64,000 nt of DNA from Natronorubrum aibiense. Lineage in GTDB: Archaea; Halobacteriota; Halobacteria; Halobacteriales; Natrialbaceae. Location: positions 2,170,001 through 2,234,000 of the forward strand of contig NZ_CP045488.1 of assembly GCF_009392895.1 (NCBI RefSeq), read 5' to 3'. Below, one piece after another: positions 17,740 to 26,693 of this stretch. Position 1 is the first letter of the stretch, and each line of letters begins with the position of its first letter. The notes beneath the pieces were generated by a model. The model was not told where the DNA came from and searched no databases. It was given only the letters and a program-made list of their open reading frames with translations. A program made the translations under genes and the position numbers.

Positions 17740-18257
17740 AGCTCTAGCACTCCGTTATCGGCATCTTCGTTGGCAGTCTTGACGACCAGTGTCCCCGTTC
17801 CGGGCGTGAACTCGACGGTTCGACCGTGCTCTCCGCCGACGTCTTCGGCGACGAGCGGAACGCCGAGTTTCTCGAGTTCGTCTCTGGCTGCGGCGATGTT
17901 TCGCTGGCCGACGCCTTCGCCGAAGCTCTCGAACTCGAACATATCGCTGCCGCCGGCGATTTTCGCTTCGACGGCGATGTAGCTGGCTCCTTGTTCGACC
18001 ATCCGTCGGAGCAGCGCTCGGATCGCGGTGTCGGCGTACTTGCCGGGTTTCCGATCGCTGTTTTCGGCAGCGTCACCGTCCGGTAACATGACGTGTGCGA
18101 GACCGCCGATGTCGCTGTCCGGGTCGTACAGTGCGATCGCGAGACACGAGCCCAGCCCGTAGGATTTGAGCGTGTCGTCGCCGTCGCTGACGACCAGTTC
18201 GGAGATTCCGACCTGCACCGGTGTCGGTGCACCTGGCTCGCTTCCGTACGTCTTCAT
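17736..18257 (-). CDS. cheD: Chemoreceptor glutamine deamidase CheD
   Basis: Deamidates glutamines of transducers and partners with CheC in adaptation. The 173-residue protein has the catalytic region SYGLGSCLAIALYDPDSDIG with the nucleophilic Cys, followed by GGLAHVMLPDG with the active-site His, and a later helix DELEKLGVPLVAEDVGGEHGR. The start overlaps the upstream cheC stop by 4 bases. The CheD-CheC adjacency is a regular archaeal and Bacillus-type arrangement. Confidence 0.95.
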   Translation of the reverse strand: MKTYGSEPGAPTPVQVGISELVVSDGDDTLKSYGLGSCLAIALYDPDSDIGGLAHVMLPDGDAAENSDRKPGKYADTAIRALLRRMVEQGASYIAVEAKIAGGSDMFEFESFGEGVGQRNIAAARDELEKLGVPLVAEDVGGEHGRTVEFTPGTGTLVVKTANEDADNGVLEL

Positions 18258-19510
18258 GTGTTATCGAGTTCCTGAAATTCGGCCGTCGTCGGCGCGTCCT
18301 CGATTCGATCGACGTCGAGGTCATTCAGCGCACGCTCCAAGTCGTCTTCGTCCGGGATCGCGTACACTTCACAGTCGAACTCCCGGCCATCGGCCGTGAC
18401 GACGGTGTCGAAGACGAACGTAAACTCTTGGTTCTCTCCGAGTTGGATGATCACCGGATCGACGGCCGCGGCACCGATATCGTGGATGAACTCCGGTGGG
18501 GAGTGGTCGATGGTCGTATCCAAGACATTCGCCCAGCCGTCGAGGAAGCCGCTGGCCATGATGTTGCCGAGTTCGGTAATCGCACTCGTCCCCATCTCGC
18601 CGAAGCCGTCCTCCTCGACGTCCATCGGGACCATTGCATCGACGATTTCGTGGGCCGACTCCTCGTCGAACAGAAAGAGGAGATAGCCACTCGGCAACCC
18701 GTCGAACTCGAATGCGACACCAACCAGCGTTTCGTCGGGCAACTGTTCAGGGATCGTCTCGAGTGAGACGAAGTTGAGCCGGCGAATCTCGACGCTGGTG
18801 TCGATGCCGGTCAGCGTCGTCGCCGTGTTGGCGATCTCTTCGGCGCCTTGTTCGGCCATGCGGTCGAAGCCGTCGAGTTTGTCGTACTCGATGCCGCCGC
18901 TGGTTCGCAGGCGATCGAGCAGCGACGACATCGACTTCCGTTTGGGAAAGAGGTAGTGACTGAAGCCGATTTCGGTGCCGACAGTTTCGATTCGACTTTG
19001 AAAGAGCAAGGCGAGGTCGTCGTCGTCGGGCGTCTCGTCGATGCCGTCGAAAAAGAGTTCGGCAGACTGGCCTTCGACGAATTCGGGCGTCGAGACGTCG
19101 ATAACCGCTTCCAGAACGTCGGCCCACCCGTCGACGAACCCGCTGTTCATGATGTGGCCGGCTTCGGTTGCGGCGCTTTTGGTCATCTCGTCGAACTCGC
19201 TGTCGGCGACGTCGATAGCATCGGAATTCGACTCCGCGAGCAGCGTTTCGATGATTCGAAACGCGCTCTCTCGCTCGAAGACGATCATCGAGTACCCCTC
19301 GATAGCACCGGTCAGTTTGACTCGGACGCCGACTTTCTCCGTCGCATCTTCGAAATCGCGACGGATCTCTTGGCCGCGCATGAAGTTGAGCTTCGTGACG
19401 CCGACTTGCGTCTCGACGCCGGTCATGTGAGTCAGTCGACCCGCGGCGAGGCCAGCCCCCTCTCGAGCCATCTGGTAGAACGTACCGAGTGCGTTGACGT
19501 CGAGTTTCAT
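18254..19510 (-). CDS. cheC: Double-domain CheC-type chemotaxis protein
   Basis: A 418-residue protein made of two CheC-like halves (about 1-200 and 205-415). Each contains the helix signature E-x-G-N/H-I-M-x-S-G-F-x-D-G-W-A-x-V-L: AGHIMNSGFVDGWADVLEA in the first half and LGNIMASGFLDGWANVLDT in the second. CheC proteins interact with CheD and dephosphorylate CheY-P. The motif TSAITELGNIM keeps the E-N pair used for phosphatase activity, while the first half has E-H in place of E-N, so the second half is the better candidate for catalysis. It overlaps neighbours by 4 bases on both sides. Confidence 0.9.
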   Translation of the reverse strand: MKLDVNALGTFYQMAREGAGLAAGRLTHMTGVETQVGVTKLNFMRGQEIRRDFEDATEKVGVRVKLTGAIEGYSMIVFERESAFRIIETLLAESNSDAIDVADSEFDEMTKSAATEAGHIMNSGFVDGWADVLEAVIDVSTPEFVEGQSAELFFDGIDETPDDDDLALLFQSRIETVGTEIGFSHYLFPKRKSMSSLLDRLRTSGGIEYDKLDGFDRMAEQGAEEIANTATTLTGIDTSVEIRRLNFVSLETIPEQLPDETLVGVAFEFDGLPSGYLLFLFDEESAHEIVDAMVPMDVEEDGFGEMGTSAITELGNIMASGFLDGWANVLDTTIDHSPPEFIHDIGAAAVDPVIIQLGENQEFTFVFDTVVTADGREFDCEVYAIPDEDDLERALNDLDVDRIEDAPTTAEFQELDNT

Positions 19511-20112
19511 GTTGTCGGCGTTTCCATGTTGTTGACCATTTCGACGAACTCCGCTAACTCGGGGAACGCATAGATCTCGGCCTCGATCTGATAGCTCGGC
19601 ACGGTCAGATCCGAGTCGAAAAACAGCGCGAGGTCGTCGTTGCCGAGGTTTGCCGTTCGGGTGACGACCTCACCCGTCTGTGCGTAGACGAGTTGAGGGG
19701 CTGCGATATCGATGGCGCGACCGAGCACGTCGGCCCAGCCGTCGATGAAGCCACTCGCCATCATGTTGCCCATCTCTTCGACGGCGCTTCTGGCCATCTT
19801 GCCAGAAACGTCGGAGATGTCGTCGACGACGTCACGCAGCATGATTGCCGTGATTTTCTTCGCGCTCGCCTCCGGAAAGAGGATGAGAATGTGTCCGTGG
19901 GGCGGATCGAGCAGTCGGACGCGAACGCCGACTCGCTTTCCGGAATCGAGTTGTGACTCGATATCGTCGACGTCGATGAAGTTCGTCTTCGTGACCTCCA
20001 TCTGGGCGTTTTCGCCCGTCAGTTTGCTCATGTTGTCGGCGACGCCGTTCGTCCCGACTTTTGCCATTTCGTTGATAAAGCTCAGCTTTCGAATATCGAC
20101 CATTAGCGTCAT
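19507..20112 (-). CDS. cheC: Single-domain CheC chemotaxis protein
   Basis: A 201-residue CheC paralogue with one domain and the motif AVEEMGNMMASGFIDGWADVL. The E-x-x-N pair (E and N of EEMGN) is intact, consistent with CheY-P phosphatase activity. Together with the double-domain neighbour this gives three CheC domains in the cluster. An ATG at 20103 (MVDIRKL) is an alternative start. The 34-base gap to cheA is short, so it is likely co-transcribed. Confidence 0.9.
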   Translation of the reverse strand: MTLMVDIRKLSFINEMAKVGTNGVADNMSKLTGENAQMEVTKTNFIDVDDIESQLDSGKRVGVRVRLLDPPHGHILILFPEASAKKITAIMLRDVVDDISDVSGKMARSAVEEMGNMMASGFIDGWADVLGRAIDIAAPQLVYAQTGEVVTRTANLGNDDLALFFDSDLTVPSYQIEAEIYAFPELAEFVEMVNNMETPTT

Positions 20113-20146
20113 GAATTCCTCCGTGGGTGTGGGTGTTGATTTATTG

Positions 20147-23100
20147 TCATAGTGTCGTCACATCTAAGATGTTGACTACTTCTCCCCGCCCCCGTACCGT
20201 CGCACCGCTGAGCCCCGGAATACCGCCCATGAACCCCTCGAACGGCTTGACGACGACCTCCTGTTGCCCGTGGACGCGGTCACAGTGTAACACGACCGGC
20301 CGGATGTCGTCTCGAATACGGACGAGCATCCCGTCGCCGTTGTCCCCAGCTCGAGGCGTCTCGAGTGCGTCGTCGAGTTGGATCACCGAATACGCGTCGT
20401 CGTCTTCGGGCAAGGCGGCGTGGCCGTCGACCTGTTCCAGTCTGTCGGCGGGTTCGATGTCCAGGACGGCTTTCGTCGGGACACCGAACTCCTCGCCGCC
20501 GCTTTCGAGGAAGAGCACGTCGTCGATTGCCACCGTCACTGGAAGCGTCATCGTCACACGCGTTCCCTCGCCGGGATCGCTGTCGATCGAGACGGTCCCC
20601 TCGAGGTCCTCGATCGTTCGCTTGACGACGTCCATCCCGACGCCGCGGCCGCTGACGTCCGTGATCTCGTCGGTCGTCGAGAGTCCGGAATGGAAGATGA
20701 GATCTGCAGCGTCATCGTCCGACAACGCGGCGGCCTCTGATTCGGAGAGGACGCCGGCGTCGACGGCCTCCGATCGAAGCCGGTCCGGATCGAGCCCGCT
20801 CCCGTCGTCTTCGACCGTAATCGTCACGCTGTCACGCGAGCGCTCGGCGTGAACTTCGACGGTTCCAGTTTCGGGTTTTCCGGCTGCCTCGCGCTCTTCG
20901 GGCAGTTCGATGCCGTGATCGACGGCGTTGCGGATCAGGTGAGTCAGCGGATCGCCGATTCGATCGAGAATACTGCGATCGAGTTCGACGTCCTCACCGG
21001 TTATTTCGAACTCGACCGCTTTGTCCTGCTCTCGAGCGATGTCACGAACCACGCGCGGAAGCCGGTTCGTCACCGTCTCGAGTGGCACGAGTCGGACGTC
21101 CATCACCGTCTCCTGCAGTTCCGTGGTCAGATCCGAGAGATCGTCGAGTTCGGCCTCGAGTGCGGCCGTGTCACCGCCGTCGGTCACGGCGTCTCGGAGT
21201 CGGACGCGTGTCGTGACCAGCCCCTCGACGAGCGTGAGCAACGAATCGATCTGGTCGACGTCGACCCTGATCGACTGACTCTCATCGGATTGCTCGTCGG
21301 CATCGGACCGATCGGCTGTTTCCGGAACCGTAATCTCCGGAATCTCGAACGTCGGTTCATCGATCCGTCTGACGACGTCGTCGTCAGCCTCGTCTTTCGC
21401 TTCGGCTGAATCGTCACCGAACGATTCCGTGGAAGACTGCGAAAACGTGGTCGGCTCCGTTTCACCGGTGTCGTCGGGATCGAAGTCGTCGCCGAATGCG
21501 TCGTCGAAGTCGTCGTCGCCGAAGACGTCATCGGCGAACGCGTCATCAAATCCGTCGTCGACGTCCTTCCCGAACGTGTCGTCGAAACCGTCATCGAACT
21601 CCTCGTCGAACGTCGAGAAGTCGCCCACACTCTCGTCGAACGCGTCGTCCGACTCGGTGAACGCGGTGTAGTTCTCGACGTCGTCGTCAGCGAACGGATC
21701 ATTGGTTTCGTCCTCGAGTGACTCCGCTTCGTCGGAGCCGTCAGTCAAGTCTGCTGTGTCGGCCTCGTCGGCCACCGCATCGACGTCATCGCCCTCGAGA
21801 CCGTCGTCCGTCTCGCTTGGTGTCCGTGCCTCGAGGTCGGCGTCGACAGCCGACGTGGCGTCGACGGCCGTCTCGGACTCGAGTGCTGACTCGTCTGCGG
21901 CTGTCGCCGACTCGTCCGCTGGCGAACTGGTGGCGTCCAGTTCGTCCGCTGGCGGTGTGTCGTCCGCAGCCGCTTCGGGTTCGGCTGATGTCGATACCGG
22001 CTCGACATCGGCCGTCGACTCCGCAGCCCGCTCCGACTCGAGGTCGTCTGACTCGAGTGCGGCGTCGTCGGGGTCGTTTTCGTCATCGTCGGCCTCACCG
22101 AAGCTGTCGTCGACGACCTCGTTTGCAGCGACGTCGTCGGCTGGCTCGGTCTCGTCGAGGAACGTGTCGTCGTCGATGTCGACGTCCTCACCGATGAGTT
22201 CGTCCATCTCGACTTCGTCGTCGCTGTCGAACTCGTCGAACTCGAGCTCGTCGAGTTCGTCCTGCAGTTCGTCGAAGCCGACCATCTCGACTTCGGATTT
22301 GAGTTCGTCGAACACGGCGCTGGCGTCGTCGACGTCGTCATCGGCCGCAGCCGACGACGGAGCAGTGTCCGGATCGCTCGGTTCGTCCCATTCGTCGACG
22401 ACAGTCGACGCCGCGTCGGCCGTCGGCACGTCTTGCTCGTCGTCGAATAGGTCATCGTCGCCGAGCAGATCGTCGAACGAGCCAGCTTCGCCCATATCGT
22501 CGAACACGTCGAGATCGTCGTCGTCGACGTCCTCGACCATCTCGTCTAAGTCGTCGAACTCGTCGAACTCGTCGAGCAGTTCGTCGACCTCGAGTGCTTT
22601 GGCCTCGTCAGCGGAGAGATCGTCACCGGGCTCGGCCGATTGCGAACCGTCCGCTTGCGTCGGCTCCGAGGGCTCCTCGAGCGCGTCGAATCGATCCGTT
22701 ACGGTGACGAGTTCGAAGTCCGCTACTTCGTCGACCGGCTCGAGGCCGGACGTAATCGCGGCTTCACCGACCGCGCTGGCGAAGACGGCATCGACGCGGC
22801 CGTCGTCGTTCCCGGCCTCGATGTCGCGTCGGGGTGGCTCGGTGCCGAGCAGTTCGAACGCATCGATCAGTGCATCGACGACGAGCACGCTGGTGTTGAC
22901 GCCGTCACGCTCCGTAAGCGCGAGTCGGGCCAGATACAGCTCGTGTTCGTCGTCTGCGGGGGGATCGATTCGCTCGAGGATGGCGTCGATCTCCTCGGTC
23001 GATGGTGTCGTGACGCCCGTCGCCTCGGACTGGCCGTCGAGGTGTGCGCGGAGTGCCTCGATCGTCGCCGACGGATCGGTCTGGACCTCGCCGGTGGCCG

Positions 23101-23404
23101 CAACCTCGTCGATCAGCGTCTCGAGTTCGTCGACGCCCTCGAAGATTACGTCCATCAGTTCGGGTGTCACCTCGAGGTCGTCCCGCCGGACGGCATCGAG
23201 CAGGTCTTCGATCGCGTGTGCGAGATCGCTCGCGGACTCGAGGCCCATTGCCCCGCAGTTGCTCTTGAGCGTATGCGCGACACGGAAGATACTCTCCATG
23301 GCCTCGTCGTTGGTCGGCTCGCGCTCGAAGGTGAGCAACGCGTTGTTCAACTCCGTAATTCGTTCTTCGCTCTCTTGGACGAAGTCGGTCAGATAATCAG
23401 TCAT
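20147..23404 (-). CDS. cheA: Chemotaxis histidine kinase CheA with a very long acidic linker
   Basis: The central kinase that phosphorylates CheY and CheB in response to transducers. From the ATG at 23404 it has 1085 residues, far more than the usual 650-700. Domains in order: Hpt with VAHTLKSNCGAMGLE holding the phospho-His near residue 45; a P2-like domain about 135-245; an acidic linker about 250-690; dimerisation helices (IDSLLTLVEGLVTTRVRLRD); ATPase with HLIRNAVDHGIE, DDGSGLD and GRGVGMDVV; and a CheW-like domain starting VAIDDVLFLESGGEEFGVPT. The linker holds repeated FDD-x-F units. A GTG 12 bases upstream is an alternative start. It overlaps cheB by 8 bases. Confidence 0.93.
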   Translation of the reverse strand: MTDYLTDFVQESEERITELNNALLTFEREPTNDEAMESIFRVAHTLKSNCGAMGLESASDLAHAIEDLLDAVRRDDLEVTPELMDVIFEGVDELETLIDEVAATGEVQTDPSATIEALRAHLDGQSEATGVTTPSTEEIDAILERIDPPADDEHELYLARLALTERDGVNTSVLVVDALIDAFELLGTEPPRRDIEAGNDDGRVDAVFASAVGEAAITSGLEPVDEVADFELVTVTDRFDALEEPSEPTQADGSQSAEPGDDLSADEAKALEVDELLDEFDEFDDLDEMVEDVDDDDLDVFDDMGEAGSFDDLLGDDDLFDDEQDVPTADAASTVVDEWDEPSDPDTAPSSAAADDDVDDASAVFDELKSEVEMVGFDELQDELDELEFDEFDSDDEVEMDELIGEDVDIDDDTFLDETEPADDVAANEVVDDSFGEADDDENDPDDAALESDDLESERAAESTADVEPVSTSAEPEAAADDTPPADELDATSSPADESATAADESALESETAVDATSAVDADLEARTPSETDDGLEGDDVDAVADEADTADLTDGSDEAESLEDETNDPFADDDVENYTAFTESDDAFDESVGDFSTFDEEFDDGFDDTFGKDVDDGFDDAFADDVFGDDDFDDAFGDDFDPDDTGETEPTTFSQSSTESFGDDSAEAKDEADDDVVRRIDEPTFEIPEITVPETADRSDADEQSDESQSIRVDVDQIDSLLTLVEGLVTTRVRLRDAVTDGGDTAALEAELDDLSDLTTELQETVMDVRLVPLETVTNRLPRVVRDIAREQDKAVEFEITGEDVELDRSILDRIGDPLTHLIRNAVDHGIELPEEREAAGKPETGTVEVHAERSRDSVTITVEDDGSGLDPDRLRSEAVDAGVLSESEAAALSDDDAADLIFHSGLSTTDEITDVSGRGVGMDVVKRTIEDLEGTVSIDSDPGEGTRVTMTLPVTVAIDDVLFLESGGEEFGVPTKAVLDIEPADRLEQVDGHAALPEDDDAYSVIQLDDALETPRAGDNGDGMLVRIRDDIRPVVLHCDRVHGQQEVVVKPFEGFMGGIPGLSGATVRGRGEVVNILDVTTL

Positions 23405-24665
23405 CGATCTCACCATCCGTACTGAACGCGTCGACGATCGCCTCGACGAGAGCCGTCACGGGCACGACGGCGTCGACATAGCCCGTTTCGATTGCCTGAC
23501 AGGGGATGCCAAAGACCGGACTCGTCGCCTCGTCCTGGGCGATGGTGTGCCCGCCGGCAGCCTTGATCGCTTCAATCCCGGCCGCACCGTCACTACCCAT
23601 ACCGGTCAGGACAACGCCACAGAGTCGGTCCGAAACCGTCTGGGCAGCCGTCCGCATCGTCACGTCGATTGCCGGCCGGACGCCATGGATCCGCTCGCCC
23701 TCGTCGAGACGTACTCGAAGCCGTCCGTTGACGTTGCTTGCCACCTCGAGATGCGCGTCGCCCGGGGCGACCGCTGCCTCGCCGGGACGAAGCAGGTCGC
23801 CGTCGGCTGCCTCACGAACGTCGTACTCGCTGCGTGCGTCGAGGCGCTCGGCGAAGCGTTCGGTAAACTCCGCGGGCATGTGCTGGACGACGAGAACTTT
23901 CGCGTTGAGGTCGATCGGCAAGCGGTCGAACAGCCCTTCGACGATCTTCGGCCCGCCGGTCGACGCACCGATGACGATCGTCGGGTGCGCCGCGAGGTCG
24001 TCCTCGAAGCCACCCAGCGATCGAGTGACGTCGGTGACGGACTCCGTTGATTCGGCCCTCGGACCAGCGGTGGCAGCCGTCTCGAGGTCGGGACCCGCCG
24101 GTGGGCTGTGTGCCCGTTCGCTTCCGGTCGACGGCTCGGTATCGGCGCCGGTCCCCGCCTCAGCCTCGCCGCCAGCGACCGCTCGACTCGCCGCGCTCGT
24201 ATCGGCGACACGAGCCGACGCCGAACGCGTCGCGTATGCGGACGCGGCGGCGCGGGCGAGTGCGACCGATGAGGCGTTGGCAGCTGCGAGTTCGTCGACC
24301 TTCTCGACGACCTCGGTGGTGAGGTGGGTCACCGTTCGCGAGTCCGACCCGTCGGGTTTGTGCAGAAAATCGACCGCCCCTCGCTCGAGGGCGTCGAGCG
24401 TCGCTTCCGCCCCGCGGTCGGTGTGAACGCTGAGCATGAGGATCAGCGTCGGGTTCGTCGCCATGATCCGTTCGACGGCGTCGATCCCGTTGCACTCGGG
24501 CATTTCGACGTCCATCGTGATGACGTCCGGATCAGACGCCGCTGCGCGTTCGATCGCTTCCGTGCCGTTGCTCGCCGTCTCGACATCGTAGCCGGCCGCA
24601 GTGAGTGCGTTGCCGATGACTGTTCGCATAAACTGAGAGTCGTCGACAACGAGTACTCGCGTCAT
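23397..24665 (-). CDS. cheB: Chemotaxis response regulator / methylesterase CheB
   Basis: Removes methyl groups from (and deamidates) transducers when phosphorylated by CheA. The 422-residue protein has an N-terminal receiver domain (VLVVDDSQFMRTVIGNAL, with the phospho-Asp in ITMDVEMPECNG) and a C-terminal esterase domain. The catalytic Ser lies in VIGASTGGPK, the His in VLVVQHMP, and the Asp in GMGSDGAAG. A linker of about 90 residues rich in Ala, Ser and Glu separates the domains, longer than in bacteria. The ATG overlaps the cheY stop by 4 bases. Confidence 0.95.
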   Translation of the reverse strand: MTRVLVVDDSQFMRTVIGNALTAAGYDVETASNGTEAIERAAASDPDVITMDVEMPECNGIDAVERIMATNPTLILMLSVHTDRGAEATLDALERGAVDFLHKPDGSDSRTVTHLTTEVVEKVDELAAANASSVALARAAASAYATRSASARVADTSAASRAVAGGEAEAGTGADTEPSTGSERAHSPPAGPDLETAATAGPRAESTESVTDVTRSLGGFEDDLAAHPTIVIGASTGGPKIVEGLFDRLPIDLNAKVLVVQHMPAEFTERFAERLDARSEYDVREAADGDLLRPGEAAVAPGDAHLEVASNVNGRLRVRLDEGERIHGVRPAIDVTMRTAAQTVSDRLCGVVLTGMGSDGAAGIEAIKAAGGHTIAQDEATSPVFGIPCQAIETGYVDAVVPVTALVEAIVDAFSTDGEIDD

Positions 24666-25024
24666 GCCGCAACGACGTCCGAAAGGGCCTTTCTGACGCT
24701 GTGTTCTTCGAACGGTTTCGTTACGTATCCGTCCGCACCAGCCTTCACTGCGAGTTTCATTTTCTCACGCTGTCCGACACTCGTACACATGATGACCTGC
24801 GCGCCCGGATCGATCTTCTTGATCGCCGCGGTCGCTTTGATGCCGTTTGCTTTCGGCATCACGATGTCCATCATGACGATATCGGGGTCGTGTTCTTTGT
24901 ACAGTTTGACTGCTTCGGCGCCGTTGGACGCCTCTCCGACGATGCGGTAGTCCTGTTCCAAAATTTGGCGCAGTAAATTCCGCATAAAATGAGAGTCGTC
25001 CACGATGAGCACCCCTGTCGACAT
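24662..25024 (-). CDS. cheY: Chemotaxis response regulator CheY
   Basis: Single receiver domain of 120 residues that, when phosphorylated, signals to the motility motor. Acidic pocket VDDSHF near residues 8-13, phospho-acceptor Asp in DIVMMDIVMPKANG, the Thr/Ser switch in MCTSVG, and the conserved Lys in GYVTKPF are all present. It is the first gene of the minus-strand che operon: cheY-cheB-cheA-cheC-cheC-cheD-cheR. A TATA-like box ATTTAT lies about 40 bases upstream. Confidence 0.95.
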   Translation of the reverse strand: MSTGVLIVDDSHFMRNLLRQILEQDYRIVGEASNGAEAVKLYKEHDPDIVMMDIVMPKANGIKATAAIKKIDPGAQVIMCTSVGQREKMKLAVKAGADGYVTKPFEEHSVRKALSDVVAA

Positions 25025-25062
25025 TCAGTAGTACACCACCCGCTGATAACAATACGACTACC

Positions 25063-25096
25063 ATAAATGCTGTCTCTCTATTATCAAGAATGATAA
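25063..25096 (-). promoter_or_regulatory. Putative cheY operon promoter with an adjacent inverted repeat
   Basis: On the minus strand a TATA-like ATTTAT occupies 25063-25068, about 39-44 bases upstream of the cheY ATG. Directly upstream at 25081-25096 is a perfect inverted repeat TTATCA-N4-TGATAA. A further TTATCAG half-site lies downstream at about 25044-25050. A position just upstream of a TATA box suits an activator site, but the repeat could also be chance in an AT-rich gap. Confidence 0.4.
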
Positions 25097-25174
25097 GCCT
25101 CGAGTACGGGAGTGTGACCCCGGTTAGCGTCGGCATTGGGTTTCCGGGTGCTCGGCGGGCGATTCCGTAACCGG

Positions 25175-25978
25175 TTATTCTCGATGGCCGGATGCCTGCA
25201 AGAGCCGGTCGACGTCAAGTACCGGCGTCACCTCGATGATGAGTTCGCGGCGTGGTTGTGCGTCGTCGGCCGCTGGTGTGGCCGTATCGGCAGCGTCGAC
25301 GGTAAACGGCGTTCCGGCGTCGTCGTCGGACCGGTCGCTGAACGTCCCGCGCGTCGACGACAGGAGCCCGGAATCACCGGTGCTGGCCGCAGTTTCGCGT
25401 CCGATCGTGCGGTCGGCGTCGGCGTCCGCGTCCGAGCGGTTCGTAGTACTCCCTCCGTCGTCGGCCTCGGATTCGTGGGTCTGTTCGATCAACGCATCGA
25501 CGAGCGGGTGTGTGAGGGCGTCGCCGGAGAACGGCCGCTCGTCGATCATCGACTCGTCGAGCACATCGCTTACGGGAATCGCCTCGACGCCGATGACGTC
25601 GTCGACCCGAACCGCTGCGGACTGTTGGTCCGCCGGGCGATCGAGTACCAAGAGGCGTTCTCGAGTTCGGCCGCGGTCGCCGTCGTCGCTCGGAAAGTGA
25701 ACACTGGGATCGATCACCGCAGTGACCTCACCGCGAAGGTCGACCATCCCTTCGATGGCGGGTGGTGTCCGCGGGACTCGCGTCAGTTCGTCGGGGCACT
25801 CCGCAAGCGTCCGAACGGTGTCGACCGACACCGCGAGTCGGTGGGTACCGCTCTCGAAAAACACGAACCGTTCGCGTTCTTCTCGCTCTTCGTCCGTCTC
25901 ATCCGTATCCTGTCGCCGCTGGCCGTCGGTACCGTCGATATCGATGCCGAGAAGCTTTTCTGAGAGATCCGGGGCCAT
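25175..25978 (-). CDS. cheW: CheW-type coupling protein with acidic insertion
   Basis: Adaptor that links CheA to transducers. The 267-residue protein has a CheW-like fold: FVFFESGTHRLAVSVDTVRT, the segment TRVPRTPPAIEGMVDLRGEV, and VTAVIDPSVHF, with RLLVLDRPADQQSAAVRVDDVIG following. Between about residues 160 and 240 there is an acidic, Ser/Thr-rich stretch, after which IIEVTPVLDVDRLLQ completes the fold. CheW proteins are normally about 150 residues, so this insertion is unusual. It is transcribed separately from cheY, with its own TATA box upstream. Confidence 0.85.
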   Translation of the reverse strand: MAPDLSEKLLGIDIDGTDGQRRQDTDETDEEREERERFVFFESGTHRLAVSVDTVRTLAECPDELTRVPRTPPAIEGMVDLRGEVTAVIDPSVHFPSDDGDRGRTRERLLVLDRPADQQSAAVRVDDVIGVEAIPVSDVLDESMIDERPFSGDALTHPLVDALIEQTHESEADDGGSTTNRSDADADADRTIGRETAASTGDSGLLSSTRGTFSDRSDDDAGTPFTVDAADTATPAADDAQPRRELIIEVTPVLDVDRLLQASGHRE

Positions 25979-26004
25979 GTTCCTGCTCGTGTATCAAGTG
26001 CCAT

Positions 26005-26013
26005 GAATAAAAA
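26005..26013 (-). promoter_or_regulatory. TATA box for the cheW gene at 25175-25978
   Basis: The minus strand reads TTTTTATTC at 27-35 bases upstream of the cheW ATG. This spacing puts the transcription start at or next to the start codon, as is usual for leaderless haloarchaeal mRNAs, and it supports the chosen start. Confidence 0.5.
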
Positions 26014-26102
26014 CGTTGACTCCCGCTTGGACCCGTTCCGGACCACCGAACGCCGTTCTTACACGCATCTATCAAGTTGCTATAGCGGTAGAACATCCGG
26101 AA

Positions 26103-26110
26103 ACATTATT
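26103..26110 (+). promoter_or_regulatory. TATA-like box for the second cheW gene
   Basis: The sequence ACATTATT lies 27-34 bases before the ATG at 26137, giving leaderless spacing. Together with the opposite box at 26005-26013 it makes this gap a divergent promoter region for two cheW-type genes. Confidence 0.4.
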
Positions 26111-26136
26111 CGCACTCGACCGAAGTACACATCAGC

Positions 26137-26601
26137 ATGGACTCGGCCGGACACCGCGACACCACCGACAGTACCGAGACCGTGACCGTTCTCACGTTCG
26201 ACCTCGAGACCGAACGGTACTGCGTCAGAGCCGACGCCGTCGCCTCCGTCCTCGGCGTGACGGACGAGCAATCCATTGCGATGGCCGACGACCCGTGGAA
26301 CGCGGGCTCGGTTTCGGTCGCCGGTGAACGCGTCCGCGTCGTCGACCTCCCGCGGGCGTTTACCGCCGCCTCGCGGACGACCGCGAGAATCGATGACCCA
26401 AAGCTACTCGTCTTTACTACCGCCGATACCGACGGTGCCTACTACGGCTGGCTCGTCGACGACGTCGATACGACGCGAACGATCGACGCTGCTCGCCTCG
26501 AGCCAACCCAGACGAGTTCGCGGCTGGCACACGTCAAGGGTCGGCTCGAAATCGACGGCGACGACGTTATCTGGCTCGACGAGCGGACGATCCACGGCTG
26601 A
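26137..26601 (+). CDS. cheW: Second CheW-like coupling protein
   Basis: A compact 154-residue CheW-domain protein: VTVLTFDLETERYCVRADAV at the start, VAGERVRVVDLPRAF in the middle, LLVFTTADTDGAYYGWLVDDV and a C-terminal HVKGRLEIDGDDVIWLDE. It keeps the alternating strands of the double SH3-like CheW fold with little extra sequence. It is transcribed divergently from the larger cheW and could link CheA to a different set of transducers; that is inference. Confidence 0.85.
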   Translation: MDSAGHRDTTDSTETVTVLTFDLETERYCVRADAVASVLGVTDEQSIAMADDPWNAGSVSVAGERVRVVDLPRAFTAASRTTARIDDPKLLVFTTADTDGAYYGWLVDDVDTTRTIDAARLEPTQTSSRLAHVKGRLEIDGDDVIWLDERTIHG

Positions 26602-26693
26602 GCACGAATCGGCACTCGAGGAACACGAGCAGCGGGCCCACGACAGGTTGATACAATCCGTTTCGGTTCGGTGCAGTCCGGGTGGCAGTCGGA

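Noticed and set aside
21702-23396. 564-codon plus-strand frame, very Ser-rich
   Set aside because: Exact antisense of the cheA acidic linker; GAC/GTC codons read backwards give Ser/Val-type runs. CheA is certain here.
15538-26601. Archaellum (arl/fla) genes near the che cluster
   Set aside because: No archaellin or ArlCDE/F/G/H/I/J-type gene is seen; the ATPase and platform genes nearby belong to the pilus operon with its own pilin-like proteins.
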